NCBI RefSeq assembly: GCF_029931775.1
Contig: NC_079325.1
Span: 38,418,673 to 38,482,672 of the forward strand
Source: Euleptes europaea
Taxonomy: Eukaryota; Chordata; Lepidosauria; Squamata; Sphaerodactylidae
Reading direction: 5' to 3'
Length of the DNA: 64,000 nucleotides
Shown piece by piece: positions 11,801 through 26,800 of the stretch. How positions within the stretch are numbered: the first letter of the stretch is position 1; each line of letters opens with the position of its first letter. Both the position numbers and the translations under genes were made by a program. Under the pieces are notes generated by a model. It was not told the origin of the DNA. It saw nothing but the letters and a program-made list of their open reading frames with translations, and did not search any database.

Positions 11801-14800
11801 ACTACCCTGAGGTCCTTGGATGTATACAATGGGATTAAAATGCACCAAACAGAAGTATACATTTTATTCCTCCCAGCTCGAAATAGTCTTTCAGTGCAAT
11901 CCTAAAGAAAGTTATTCCAGTCTATGGGCTTAGACTGGAATAACTCTACATAGGGTTGCACTGTTTGTTATGTTTCTTACACATTCTAAGTATTTTGCAA
12001 TCGATCTTGCAGATATGTTTTTTCGTAGTAAGTAAATGTTTTACAGTCCTCTCACATCATATGAAGATAGTTTCAGGAGGGTAGCTGTATTGGTCTAAGA
12101 TAGAACATAAGAAAAGCCATGCTGGAACATAAGAAAAGCCATGCTGGATCAGAACAAGGCCCATCAAGTCATAAGAACATAAGAAAGTCCAGCAGTCTGT
12201 TCACACAGTGGCCAACCAGGGGCCTCTAGGAAGCAGTCGGCAGTAGAAGAGTTAGATTAAGTCTGTTAACTTAACAGGTTCTGCTGATTTGTGCCAAAAA
12301 AGGGGCCTCTGGGTGAGCTACAATATCAGTGGGAGAGAGAGGTATAGGATCCAGGGTGTGGCCATTTATTTGCAAAAATCGAGTCCTCAGTTGCTCAAGC
12401 CTATCAGTAACAGATTTTTTCTCTACTGGTGGGAGAGCCCTAAAGAAATTGATTAAATCTGTCTCAATAGCCTATGTAGTTGGGGAGTCCCCCACCCTAG
12501 ACTCCAAATGGATGGGAAGTTCTTCCCAACTTATGAGATCACACTCCGAAGGGCTGACTGAGCCACCAGGTCCACTCTTAAATGTGGCTTTGGTTTTGGC
12601 CCCTAGAGGCCCTGATCTAAAAAGAGGGGCACGTAGAATGTTGCTAAAAACTCAGGAAGGGAAAATACCCCTGGAGATCAGAGAGTTTTTCCATCATATA
12701 ATCAAAGTTGGAATAAATGAGCCATCAAACAATAACAGTAATCTTCTTGACATAAAGGAGTTGTTTAAGGCTTCAAATGATCTCAGGACACTAGATGAGC
12801 CTTTGATATTTAGATGGTCCTTTAAGAACTGTACTACGCCAAATTTGGAGTTAAAGGAGGGGGTCCTACCATCCAATAAAACATCCAGTCAAATCTGATG
12901 GGACTGATGGGTAACTGAAAATAACTTGTTAGCAATAGAGCAAATTGGATTTAGGCAGGGACATTCCACCCTGGATCATTGCCTTCTACTGCAATACCTT
13001 ATCAGTAAATACCCAAATGGATCATCTAAGCAATTATATGTGGCATTCATCGATCTCAAAGCCACATTTGATTCCATCTCAAGATATAAATTATGGAGAA
13101 AACTAATGAATATAGAACATAGATTGCTAGAGCATACAAAAGGCCTTAATAACAGACACCAGTTTAAAGATCAGACTGGGTGTCCACGGCTAATTGTCTG
13201 GCTCAGTTAAAACCACAAAAGGGGTCCACCAAGGCTACATTTTGGCCCCACTGCTTTTTAATCTATAAATATATTATATGGTAGAATTCCTGTTGGCTTC
13301 TCATTTCTTTCCAGTCAAAGTAGGCAGAAAAACCATTTCAATCTTGCTCTACACAGATGACGCACTCCTAATTTCCCATATACAAACTGGCCTTAGAAGG
13401 CTGTTGAGACCATTCAGCTCCTATTGTAAAAAAAAATCTACTTCATGTTAATTATGATAAAACCAAGATTATAGTTTTTGGTAGAAGACTGCATTATTAT
13501 AAATGGACAATGGATGAGAAACCATTAGAACAGGTATCTATCTTTACATATTTAGGGATGATGTTTCATCAGTCAGGCTCTTGGACAACCCATGTTGACT
13601 ATGCTAAGTATAATCTTCTATACATGCCCAGGCCTTTTGACCTTGGTGTATGGAGAGATGATGGATAACTCATGGCACAGTTGTGTGTCAAGATGGGTGG
13701 CTAGTCATGGTTTCTCAGTAGAGTATTTAAGAACCCTTGGATTGTATGTAGCCAAACTACTTCTAAAACAAAGATTGTTAGTCCAGAGTGCTCAGACCAA
13801 TGTAGAACTTGTAGGCAACTTGAGAACTTCTGTACTTTATAGACAGCTATCTCCCTCTCCCCACTCTTTCAGTGTACTTTACCAGTTTAAGGAACTGCAA
13901 GTACAGAAAGGCCTTTACCAGGGCATGCTTAGATATTTTACTGCTCGCAGTCTTGGAAGGCTGTTTTAATGGGATCCCATATAGGAAAACAGCCTGCTCC
14001 TGTGAACAAAAGTATATTGAAGATCTATCCCACATCACATTCCAATGTCTTAGATATGAAGTTGAAAGTAATATATTTTTGCAGACCATAATATCACACT
14101 CCTCAGGAACGACAGATCAGGAGAAATTAGTTATATTACTGACAGATAGGGACAAATTCATTACTTTCCAAATGGCAAGATTTGCTGCCACCATCATGAA
14201 GGATAAAAAGGTGATGGGGCATGCAGACCATAGTATGTCTGGCCCCTGACTGCTCCATTCTGGGTCACTTGTCATTTTTTGTCTCTGAACTGTATGGTCT
14301 TTCTTTCCTATTATTGGATATATACATACTAATGATTAATTTGCATTTGTATTTTAATACCTTACTGTAAAATGTCTAACCTTTAAACATTATTTTACTA
14401 GTTTTAAATTTTATTTTGGTGGAATTTCTATCTTATTCTGTGTTGTTGCTATGGCTTTTATTGCTAATGCAATAAAGGCTGATTGAATTATTCAAGTCCA
14501 TTTAGCACCTTAGGGACCAACAAGATTTTCACCGTATAAGCTTATACCCCCAAAATCTCATTGGTCCCAAAGGTGCTACTGGACTTGAAACTAGTTCCCA
14601 CAGCACTATAACCCATGGCTCTGTCGTGAGGTTTAAAAGCATCATTTAATGAATATTCTTCATCTTGGTCAGAGAGCATTGCTCTGGTGTGCGTGTTTAT
14701 AGCAACATGTTTGTAAATGTCTATCTTGAGTTTGTATTTCAGGGGCATAGAAACAAACACTCAGGAAGCACCAGATGCATAGTAGCATCTGTGGGCACCA

Positions 14801-17800
14801 CCGCCACCTTCTTTCCAGTGTTACTTACTCATGTTCAAGCCAGCTGAAGCTGATGTCAGACTCTGCCCTGGCAGACTGGAACTGCCCTTTAGTGTCTATT
14901 GTTGTTCGTTAGTAGCCAAAGATTAAAGCCAGGGCCATTTTGCATAATACAACGTCCTGATTTGCACCAGGCCTCCATGGCCTACATGTCTTACATGTGT
15001 AGAGATACATACAAACCCAAGCCTTCCAACCAAGCCTGACCTGTGGCCTTCTGTGTTGCTGTGTTTGCTGTCTCTTGCCTTGGATTTCAGGGACCAGCTT
15101 CTTCGTGGGCGATCTCAGTGAGGCCAATCTGTGGGACCAAGCTCTCTCTGAGCTTTCTGTAAAGCAGCTAGCAGCCTCCAAGACCAAGTGGAAGTATCCT
15201 GGTAATGTGGTGAGCTGGAGTCAGCTACTGTCTAAAAGACCCGTAACTGTGCAGATCAGGACCCCAAGCGAAGACCCAGGTATACAGGAGCTTGGGGGAA
15301 GATGTTTTCCCACCATTTGCCCATTATTTTTTGCTGACCCGCAGAATTAGCTGCCCAGATTTTCTTACTATGTCAAATGATCTTGCATTTTGCAAGTTAA
15401 ACTAAAGAGAAGTAAATGAAAAGCAGATTGCTCTTGGCTTTAAACATGATATCTCAAGGGTCTCATGCTCCCCTGTAAACCTGCATGACAGTCAAGATCT
15501 TCTTCAGAAGCCTGAGATAGCGCCTTCTCTGTGGTGGCATCCATCTTTGGAACTCCTCCCACAGCGGACACCATGTTTATGGACCAGGTGAAAATATTTT
15601 TTCATTTCCCCAGACATATTGATTTTACTTTTATAATAATTCTGACTTTGAATACCGACGTTGGCTTTGAGGAGAATTGGACCATGGCAGCCATTTCACC
15701 ACAGCAGTCAGGCAGAGGCTCCCATTCCACATTTAGTGTCATCCAGGACATTCTGTGGCTCAGCAGCTGAAGCTTTTCAGCTCATAATTAGTTTTGGAAT
15801 TCACTGCCCCAAGGTACAATTTATGATAGCCTTGCCAACTCTGGTTTGGGAAATTCCTGAGATTTAGGGGTGGTGCCTAGGGAGAGTGAGGTTTGGGGAG
15901 GGGAGACACCTCAGTGGGGTATACTGCCATAGAGGCCTCCCTCCAAAGCAGCCATTTTCTCCAGGTGAACTAATCTGTCACTGGGAGATCAGTTGTGATT
16001 CTGGGAGCTCTCCAGGCCCCACCTGGAGGTTGGCAACATCATTTATGGAATTCGCTGGGTTAGATGACTTTAAAGGGGGATTTGACAAAATCATGGAGAA
16101 GAATCCTAGCAACAGCTGATAGCCATGGCAGCTAAATGGAACTTCTGTGTTCAGTGACAGTATAGCTGAACCCCTAGTGCTGGGCACAAATAACAGGAGT
16201 GGGCTGTTGCCTGCTTGTGGATTTCCAAGAAGCACCAGGCCAGCCTCTGTAACAAACCCATGTTCCAGTTAGGTCATCACAACAGTTCCTGCTCTCAGTC
16301 CCCCCCACTCCGCTCCCCGGTGGCTCTTTTGGCCTCAGTTCATTTCACTTTTTACTGTTTCTTTTTTCTACTTTTTCTACTGTTGCCCCCATACTGTACA
16401 GGTCTGTTCAGAAAGCACCAACAGTGATGACTTTCCAAAGGACTTGAAAGACTGTTCTGATTCAACTGGCTTTCTTTTGTAGTGTGCATGTCCTAAGTTA
16501 GGACATGGAACTACTTTTTTTCTGAAGAGCAATAAATGCATATTTGGCTATGTTTTATTCTACATGGAGGTTTTTGTATTACCTTTTTTATCCTGTGTTT
16601 CCTGGTCTAGTGGTCATGTTTTGTAAGCTGCCATGGGCTGCAGGGGGAGGTAAAAAAGGTAAAGGTAAAGGTCCCCTGTGCAAGCACTGGGTCATTCTTG
16701 ACCCATGGGGTGATGTCACATCCCGACATTTTCTAGGCAGACTTTGGGGGTTTCCGCACTTTGTATTCCCAGCGATGTATTAAGAGTTTGAAAATGTTAT
16801 AAAAAACATTGCTTTAAAAGGGTTTTTGGATACCACGGCTTATAAATGGTTGGAAGACGTCTTCACAGCTAAAGGGGCCAAACAAAGTGCAAACAGTAGT
16901 TTTTATAACGGTTTCAAACTCTTAATATATCGGTGGGAATACATAGAAAGTGCGAACAGTATTTTTTATAACATTTTCAAACTCTTAATACATCGCTGGG
17001 AATACAAGTGCGGTAACCCTATTGGTTTACGGGGTGGTTTGCCAGTGCCTTCCCCAGTCATCTTCCCTTTACCCCCAGCAAGCTGGGTACTCATTTGACC
17101 GACCTCAGAAGGATGGAAGATTGAGTCAACCTTGAGCCGGCCACCTGAAACCAACTTCCATCGGGATCGAACTCAGGTCGTGAGCAGAGCTTTGGACTGC
17201 AATACTGCAGTTTACCACTCTGCACCACGGGGCTGCAGGGGGAGGGCAGGTTATAAATATTTTAAATAAATAAAACAGGGTGTTGGATTTGATGGACCTT
17301 GGCCTGGTCCAGCAAAGCTGTTATGTTCTGAAACTAGCCATGAAACATCCTATGTCACAATGGAGCTCCTCAGATTTTTCCAAATAGTTTCCCCACATCA
17401 CTGAAAAACCATAGCCTACTTCAAATCATTAGGGATTAACATTAAAACTGACTGAGGCAGTGGGATAGTTTTAGTTCAGGGCTTTCCCCATCTTCATCCA
17501 GTTCTGTTTTGCTTTCCCCCAGGTGGTGCCTTCGTGTGGTTTGGCCTCCTCCGGCTCAGAGGCAGGCGTTCAGTCCTGTGTGCTGATCCAGAGCACTCTC
17601 TGGTGTATATTGAGCCCATGCCGGAGCTGTGCCTCAAACATGCCATTTGGGGGCTGCAGCTGAATGGCCGAGTCCGCAATATCGCAGACCCTTCTTCCTG
17701 CCTTCTGGTAAATGGAGCAGATGCTCTTGTCCCAGCTAGGGGTTGGGAATAGGCAGAGTGGGGATTGGAAATCTTGCATAAATGCCCCTTCCAGGTATGG

Positions 17801-20800
17801 ATGCAAGTCAGGTGACAAGTCAAAGCATGAGTGAGAGCTTAGGCACATGTTAATATGAAAAATGGTCTCAATCCACTCCACCTCTGCTAAAGGACTATGT
17901 ATAGATTTTATGAGTTTCATTTTTTGAGATCCGATGGGTGCCCTTTCTTCTTCTCCCCACCTCTTCTATTTGGTTTCTGCCTATTTACCTCCCTTACCTT
18001 ATGCAAAAAGAAAGAAAGAAACTGAAGGACAAGGAGAGTCCTGGAGTTTCCGTGACCTGAGTTTCAGGAGGAGCAATGCACACGTGCAGTTGTATTGCAT
18101 GTGCGCACACTCACGGCTCACACAGGGTGATGATACAATAACATGTTAAGAATAATAAACGAATGCGTTGCAGGCAAATTATGCTGCAGTTTCACTGCCT
18201 TTAAAAGGCACTTTGCAGTTTTCAAATTTGGGTGGGGGGTGACCTTCAGGGAAAATCCTCACAGTTCCGCACATTTTCCATATGGTTCAGTTTGAAGGGG
18301 AGAAAAAGCAGATTGTCCCTTCTAATGCTGATTGTGTTATATCTGTAGTGAACACCTATTGGCTAGCACTCATGAATCACTCACCCTGGTCAGATTAAAA
18401 TGGTTTTCTTGTAAGGGGAAGAATAAACATATGTGTGTGTGTGTGTGTGTATATCTATATCTATATCTATATATGTTCCTTTGCTGGGAGGAATTGGACA
18501 CACTCAACTGGTGCATGAGGGGAGGAACAAGACTAAGGGCTTGGTTACTGACTTAGCATTTGACTTGGTGCATGGACAGTGCAGAGATTCCCCCCCCCCC
18601 AATTTTAAACAGGACACTAATTCCTGAATCAACCATGTTGATGTTGTTTGCTTTGTGTAGGTGGCACCAGATGGAGTCTCTCTGCTGTGTAACTCAAACT
18701 GTTCCACCAACGCCAAGAGCTCCTTCCGCCTGCTGCCAGACCAACGCCTGCAGAACCTCAACTCTGGCTTCTGCTTGTTTCAAGAAGTCATAAGTACCAA
18801 ACTGTACTTGCAGAAATGCACGTCTGAAGCCTTGTATTTTGCTTTGGACTGGGGTGCGTTTTTACATATATACTTCTATGGCACCCTTTCTCCAAGATGT
18901 TTAGGGCTGTAGTACATTAAGAAGAAGAAGAAGAGGTGGCTTTTATATGTCGACTTCCTCTACCACTTAAGGAAGAATCAAACCGGCTTACAATCGCCTT
19001 CTCTTCCCCTCCCCACAATAGATACCCCATGAGACAGGTGGGGCTGAGAGAGCTCTAACAGAGCTGTGACTAGCCCAAGGTCACCCAGCTGGCTTCATCT
19101 GGAGGAGTGGGGAAACCAACCTGGTTCACCAGATTAGTGTCCGCCACTCATGTGGAGGAGTGGGGAATCAAACCCAGTTCTCCAAATCAGAGTCCACTGT
19201 TCCAAACCACCGCTCTTAACCACTACACCACCATTACATCCTCCCTGTAGTGTTCTCCACAACAAAGTAGTCTAGATCAGTTGCATTACTTGACTGAATA
19301 TCTTCTGCTTAGGTACAAAGCAGATAGGGTAGCAGATAAGAGCTTGGATCCTATGACATTGTTCCCCTTGTGGTGCTCTCTGGCCTCTGTGGGAACTTTC
19401 CTGCGCTGTGGTTCTCACTTCCTCTGCTGCTAGCACTTCTGCATATGTAAGGGCTCCTTGAAAAACATTGATCTTGCAAATGTGGAAGTGCTAGCAGCAG
19501 AGGAAAGTGCGAGAACAATGCCATAGGATCCAAGCCAATGCTTTTAAAAATGTTTAATGTAAGTACTTACAAAGAGGAGGCATTCCCTTTTCTCTCTCAC
19601 ATAGGATGGAATGCCTCTTCCAGGTGTGTGCAATCTGCAACACACGTATGCATCATCTAGAAACAAAGAATGCTTTAGGCTTCACAACATTTGTTTTATA
19701 CAAATATGCAGAGTTGATTAATTAACCAGTTTTAATCAGGTAACAGCCTCATAACATTTTCTTGCTGTCACGAGACAGAGCAAGGATTCTGACCTTTGTG
19801 AAAAAATATCTTGCTGGGAGGATGTAGTTGAGGATGAGGGAGGTTGAGGCGCTGACATCAGCACCTGACTTATTTCTCAGAGTGATCCTCTAAGCAAACT
19901 AATTACTGATTACTGCCAAAAAAGTGAGAAAATGCAGCAGTCTGCAAAAAATAATCAAAGCTGAACAGGAATCTATAGAATGTGGATTCATGTTCTAGGT
20001 CATACCTTCCTGGAGTTTTCCATCAGGTTTCAACACACTTATTTTGTATCCAGTCCTCAAAACCCCCAACATTTGGAGATGGTTCCCAGGACTGAGCCCT
20101 AGTCAGGGCTGAATCTTTTGTCATTTTAAAGGTAGCTGCATCACGTGATCCAAGAGATGCACCCCACACTCCCTTGCTATGCCATAGAGGATGCTACGGT
20201 ACAGCTCTCAGCTCATACACTGCTTCATTTGGTATCCCTAACAATATTGTTGCCCCAGGTGACTGCTTGGGCTGCTTGTGCCATGAAGCTGGTGCTGGGA
20301 AACCCATGGACAAATAGTATCCTCTGTTTGGTTTCACAACACTGTGTCTGCCTGCTGTTTCCTCACCAGATGTGCACTGCCCTCAGTCCCAGGGATGGAG
20401 ATCCAGAAAGGATAAATGCTTCTTCTTTGTGCTGAATGTGGCCCTTGAGTGGCAGCAGGCTCTGAAATTCTGCCAGAGATTCCTTGGTGGGAGCTTGGTA
20501 ATGCTGAACAGCCTGCAAGACCAGGTGAGCATTTTCCTTGGTCAGAGCTTTATTCCAGTTTTTACTGGCAGGATCTGGCAGCAGTGCTCTGAGCTGGAAG
20601 CAAAGGGCAGGTCCTAGGGTTGGTGCAATATACACAGTGTCAAAGCCAGAAATTTGGGGAGAAGAAAACGCGGAGTATGCCTGGTATGTGTGCATGTGTT
20701 GAAGAATCAGTACAGAAGAGTCACTATCAAATACAGGTAGCCTAACAAGAAGTTATCTAATTATATTAAATATTAATAAAATCAAAGTTAATTATATACA

Positions 20801-23800
20801 CATATATAACAAACGTCCCAGTGTCTTTGTACTCATAGGCTCGAATTTTGGAAGGAAAGCACAGGTTGAGTTCTTAATGTACAATTAGGTAAAGCCCTGC
20901 CAGCTCATTTTGCTTTACATCTCCACAAATAAAAGGGCTGGAGACTTTTTTTAAAGCAAGCTGAGCATGCTGGGAAGGGGCTAGGAATATTCCAGGTAGG
21001 GGCTCTGGACATGTATCATGTGAACTGCATGGTGGGTTCTGGCCCATGATCTATTGCAGCTTATGGCATGGGTGGCCAACTATAGGTGAAAAGATGAGTC
21101 TCTGGCATTTGAAGATCATGAGAGCCAGACAGTATAACCTACCACACAGGATTGTTGTAGGAATAAAATGGAGAAATAAAATACTCCACTCTGAGCCCCT
21201 TGTGAAAAGGGAATAAAAATCTAATCTATAGGAAGTGTTTGCCCTGTGTTTATAAACTGCAAATGTTATTATGAAATGCTTAAGAAACTTACAAGAACTT
21301 ATCTTAAAATATGTTGCTTTTTTGCAATCTTACCTCAAATGATATAGCTTTTGGACCTTGCTGAATCATTGCTGAAATATGAAATGGTTACCCCCTCTGT
21401 CTGGATAACCTAAGAGGAATTTAAATTTAGCCTTTTAGCCCAAAGCTTCACATGTACCACCTGCTGTTCATCAGTGCCCTTGATATGTGAAGGCTGCACA
21501 TTTCTATAGGCCTGTTTGGGAGTAAGTCTCACTGAACTTAAAAGGAGTTTTTTTGTATAATATCTCTGCTGCCCTCTAGCGACTTTTCACAGTTTGCTTT
21601 TTTTGTTCTCTGCATTTGCCGTAGTGAACCTATAGCACAGTCTGCTTTGCGTTTCTCCCCAGGCTTGGCTGAAGAACAAGCTGTCTGTGAGTGTCTGGAC
21701 TGGTCTTCACAGAAGCGTTGAAGGCTCTTTTAGCTGGGCCGATGGGACACTCTTAAATGAGGCTTTGCAGCGGTAGGCATCTTCCTGCCAGTATGTTTGG
21801 CTCTGCTTGGGCACAACAGGGAAGCTCAGGGAAAGGATGTGAAGTCAGTGCAAGACAGCTTTGCTAGGGGATCTGTTGCTGTTTGGGCTCCCAGCCTTAA
21901 TGGGTTCATCAGTGCCCTTGATATGTGAAGGCTGCACATTTCTATGGCCTGTTTGGGAGTAAGTCTCACTGAACTTAAAAGGAGTTTTTTTGTATAATAA
22001 CAATGGCATTTCTATAGAGTCCCACGTGCTTCAAAACATTATTTTGATAGAACTGAACTCTTACAACAACCCTATAAATCAGGTCAGAATTATTATCCCC
22101 ATACTGCTACCCTCTTGAGTTCATGGCAGAGGAGATTTTAACTAAGGAGTTCCCTATTCATACCTCAGTCTTCTAGCCATTTATGGCTGTCATTATTTGT
22201 GCCTGGCTTTGCATCTAAGTGCCAATTTACCTGGATTTGCCTGGATTTGCATCTAAGTGCCAATTTACTTATTTATTTTAATTAGAAATGCCACTGGCCT
22301 TGTGGAACAAATTCGCCTTATTATTGTTGTCCAAAAAGCAGCCTTTCTTGAGCAAAAGATTATGGCGCTTGGACAAAATTACCTTTGTGTATTTCTCCAC
22401 TTGCAGACATGGATTCAGCCTTGCTGGTGTTGCAAACAAGGTCCCTGGTGACCCTTGTCAGCAACTAGTTTTCCTGGTTGGCTTCTTTGCAAAGGGAGGA
22501 ACAGACAGTGGTTCAGTGAGTAACTTGCTGGAAGTGCCATTGCCAGAGGCCACTTTCTCATCTTTTTTGCCTCCAGATTGTCAACTGGGGGGCATAATGG
22601 CACCTCTCAGGGTGCTTGATTTGATCTGACATCCTCTCATTTGCATACTGTGGTTTGGCTTTGCCACTACCATGAAACTGTTGTGTTTTGAAATCATGGC
22701 TGACGAGGAATGCTGCCTGTGAGGAGAATTGGACCATAGCAGTGTCAGCTTCTGTTGTGTCAAAAAGAGACTCAAAGTGTGCCCAAGCTGTATTTTATCC
22801 TTTGCATGATATAACAGTAGTGTGATCTATTGTCCATACATAATAGATGAGGGGGAAATAGCCACATGGAAGGACATGCAGTATGATACTAGGACTTGGG
22901 TGGGGGTAGGAAAGAAAGTTTGTTGTGCTACTAACTCCACCCCAACCTCCTTTATAATAAGTTAGAAATGGGCTCTTGGACAGAAGAGGGGGAGTGCCCA
23001 ACTCCCAAAGACTTGGGGGGACACATAATGAAGGACAGACAAGTGACCGCAATTAGGGGAAGAGAGGACTTCAGAAATCTTGTGTCAGTGTCATCTCAAC
23101 AAATAAAGCTAGGCATTTACGGGCGTGCTTTGCTAGCAAAGGAGCTGAGGTCTTGCATAGAAAAGTTTATTTTAAACAATTTGCAAAGGAGGTCTTGTAA
23201 GGAACTCTTGATTTAGCAGACCAGTTCCCTCAAGGCCTACTGATATTTAGTATTAAGAGTCATTGCCTTGTGTCCCCCTGAGCAGTTCTTGGAATGCTTC
23301 CTTTATAGTAAGATTGTATAAGAAGCCTGTTACTGGCCACCAAGACTAGATTAATTCATGCCATCGTATTTCCTATTACTATGTATGGGTGTGAAAGCTG
23401 GACAGTGAAGAAAGCTGACAGGAAGAAAATAGATTCCTTTGAAATGTGGTGTTGGAGGAGAGTGTTACGGATAACGTGGACTGCCAAAAAAACAAATCAG
23501 TGGGTTATAGATCAAATCAAGCCTGAACTGATCCTAGATGCTAAAATGACTAAACTGAGGCTATTGTATTTTGCTCACATCATGAGACGAAAAGAGTCAC
23601 TGAAAAAGACAGTGATGCTAGGAAAAGTTGAGGGCAGCAGGGAAAGAGGAAGGCCCAACAAGAGATGGACTGACACAATAAAGAAAGCCACAGCCCTCAA
23701 TTTGCAAGATCTGAGCAAGGCTGTCAAGGATAGGACATTTTGGAGAACATTGATTCATAGGGTCGCCATGAGTCGGAAGTGACTTGACGGCACTTAACAC

Positions 23801-26800
23801 ACACATAAGAAACCTCAACAAGGATTGAGCAGGATGTAAGTAAAGATAGGAGGGGAGGTTTCAGAGTTGAGGGGAAATGGTCAGTCCTAAAACAGAGTGA
23901 TTCATAAGTGTGAGATTTCACAGGCCTGCCTTCTGCTTTCTCTCCACCTTGCTGGGATCCACTTTGATCTTTGGAGCCAGTTTCGTTTTTTCTCACGGAG
24001 CCTCTAACATGGTGAGCTGCATGCTTGCACTGACGTCTGGCCTTTTGAAGGCTGAATCGTGCCAGAGACCTCACCGCTGGATATGTCAGATGTCACACCG
24101 GAGTGGTAAGAAGAACGGGCATCACCTGCTTTGGGGCTTCCTTGTTCATCTGCTTGGTGCTGGAGCAGGTGCAGGTTGTCTCTCTGATGGGTCTTGAAGC
24201 TGGTGGGATATCTTCAGCATGGCTGAGTCTTTGGCTTCACTTCAAAAGGGGACTTGTGGATGGGGATTCTTGGAATGTTCCCCTTCCACCTTGCTCCAAT
24301 TTCCCTTCCAGATTCATATGTGACGTTCCCAGGGAAATCTTTCTATGGTGCCTGGACTGCTGATGTGACCTTTTCCTTGCTGTCAGCTGCCAAGCATCAG
24401 TGCACCAACCTGGGCAGGGGCTGCAACATGGTGGTCAGCACAGCAGCTGGCCATCGCCTTGGTGTGGGGACTCGCTTTGCTACACCAGAGGAGCCTGCTG
24501 CGGACCCAGCAGCTGCTGTGCATGTTAAATCCAAATGCTCCCAGGGCTATTCTGGGCAGGACTGCCAATCTATGTGTCCCCACTGCGAGCATGGTGTGAG
24601 CTGCAATCCATTGACGGGCCTGTGTGACGGTTTCCTGTACTACAAGGAAGCGCTTGGTATGTAGTGAAGCAAATGGTAGGGGTGTTACCACGGAGCTTTG
24701 GTGAGATAGAATAATAGAATCATAGAGTTGGAAGGGACCACCAGGAACATCTAGTCCAACCCCCTGCACAATGCAGGAAATTCATGACTACCTCCCCCTA
24801 CACACACCCAGTGACCCCTACTCCATGCCCAGAAGATGGCCAAGATATCCTCCCTCTCATGAGCTGCCTAAGGTAATAGAATCAGCATTGCTGACAGATG
24901 GCCATCTAACTTCTTCTTAAAAACCTTCAGGGAAGGAGAGCTTACTATCTCCTGAGGAAGCCTGTTCTACTGAGAAACCACTCTGTTAGAAAATTCTTCC
25001 TAATGTAGACGGAAACTCTTTTGATTTAATTTCAACCCGTTGGTTCTAGTCCGACCTTCTGGAGCAACAGAAAACAACTCGGCACCATCCTCTATATGAC
25101 AGCCCTTGAAGTACTTAAGATGCCATCAGCTACTTCATTCCTTCCATTAGCAACCGCCGTTTGCATAGCTAAAGTGCAGCTGTGATTTTGTATACTTCCT
25201 TGAGGGGATTCTTCAAGGCGGGGGCAGAGCAAACACAAAAGGTTGCGTTAAAGGGGCTCTTAAGAAATGTGAAGCAGGTATGCGCGGCTTCGCAGTCACT
25301 TCCTGAATGACGGTTCAGCGTGAAAAACTCAGAAAAATATGCGGGGCACTTCAGCCTGGAACATGCTGCTACCAAGCATAAATGGCAAAAGATTGCCCAA
25401 GCATAAATGGCCAAAGATTAAAGATGTTTGGGACTCCCAGAATATCAGGTGGATGAACACAAGATGGGTAAACACCCAGGATTGACACCTCAGTTTACAA
25501 TCTGTTTAAAAGGAGACTCACCACACCCATGGGCGTTCCCCAAACCAATTGAATTGAAAAGGAAGGTTTCATAATCTGCTTCCTAGTTTGGGTCAGAGCC
25601 AGTTGTAATGTTAAGGAACATCATGAGCACATGATAAGAGACCAGAAATCTGTTTCCGTCTGTTACTAGACCCTATTCCTCATGTCACGGAGACCTGGAC
25701 TGTTATCTTGCTGGTTGTCAACAACTAGACCACAGCTTCTGTTACTTTTTTCCATCTCTCTAAGAAAAAGGATTTCTGCTTCCTAAGATAGCTGCTTTGT
25801 ACCAGAATGGCTGAGGCCTGGTCTATAAGCAGGCTGATAGTTGGGTAATGGCACCAATGTGTCTTCAGGCCACTGTCTGGCATTTTCAGAGAGTTTTGAT
25901 TCTCTTTGGATGGAAAACACAGTGTAAGCCATTCTAATGATAATGTTTAAGGTAAAGGTTCCCTGTGCAAGCACCATAATGTTTGGCTTCAAACTATTTC
26001 CCAGCATCTCCATCTTTTTAAGCTGGCTTAAAAAGTTTTCCGATGCACAATTATGTTAAAAACACAGGGCCTACAATGTAGGCTAACTATAGCGTTGCCA
26101 GGTTCCTCTTCATCACTGGTGGGAGGTTTTTGGGGTGGAGCCTGATGAGGGCAGGGTCTGGATTGGGGTGGGACTTATATGCCATAGAGTCCAGTTGCCA
26201 AAGCAGCCATTTTCTCCAGGGGAACTGATCTCTGTCGGCTGGAGACCAGTTGTAATAGTAGGAGATCTCCAGCTAGTATCCAGCAGTTGGCAACCCTAGC
26301 TAACTAAAAACTAAACATTTACAATACAACACATTCACAGTTGATGTATATCTATTCAATGAATTTTTTTTAAAAAACCTTTCACTCTTGTTGATGTATA
26401 CACATCCTGAGAAGCTTGGCATCCTACACAAGGTGTGAGCTGTGGGCCACATTTTAATACACATGGAATAAACATTCCTGCACAAAGCCAAACATAATAA
26501 AAGTGTTTTACATATTTTTTTCCCTTGTATTACGTTAATGGTGATGTTAGGATGTGTTTTATATAATAACTTTATGTATGACCACTGAGGAAGGCCTAGA
26601 TAAGGCCGAAACGCGTCTGGTCTTAGTTTGGTCATTGTATAAATGTACATCAACTGTGAATGTGTTGTATGTAAATGTTTATTGTTTTTAGTTAGCCTAC
26701 ATTGTAGGCCCTTTGTTTTTAACATAATTGTGCACCATGATAATAAAACGGATATATTTGTTAATGATTTTTATCTGTGGGACTTTTTTTTGTTTGTCTC

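Larger units (their letters stand above)
16544..17275. repeat. Retroposon tail split by the nested SINE
   Basis: gttttgtaagctgccatggg before the SINE and cagggggagggcaggttata aatattttaaataaataaaa after it form one tail of a type also seen near 38,300, 43,390, 51,470 and 54,070 (gggcggaataaaaa). Confidence 0.6.

Noticed and set aside
12329-12898. A 189-codon open frame
   Set aside because: Lies in the degraded LINE just before its reverse transcriptase blocks; part of the element, not a host gene.
23923-23980. Earlier acceptor for the last CTLD-C exon
   Set aside because: It would add 19 hydrophobic residues between W.DG and the next cysteine and spoil the spacing shared with CTLD-A.
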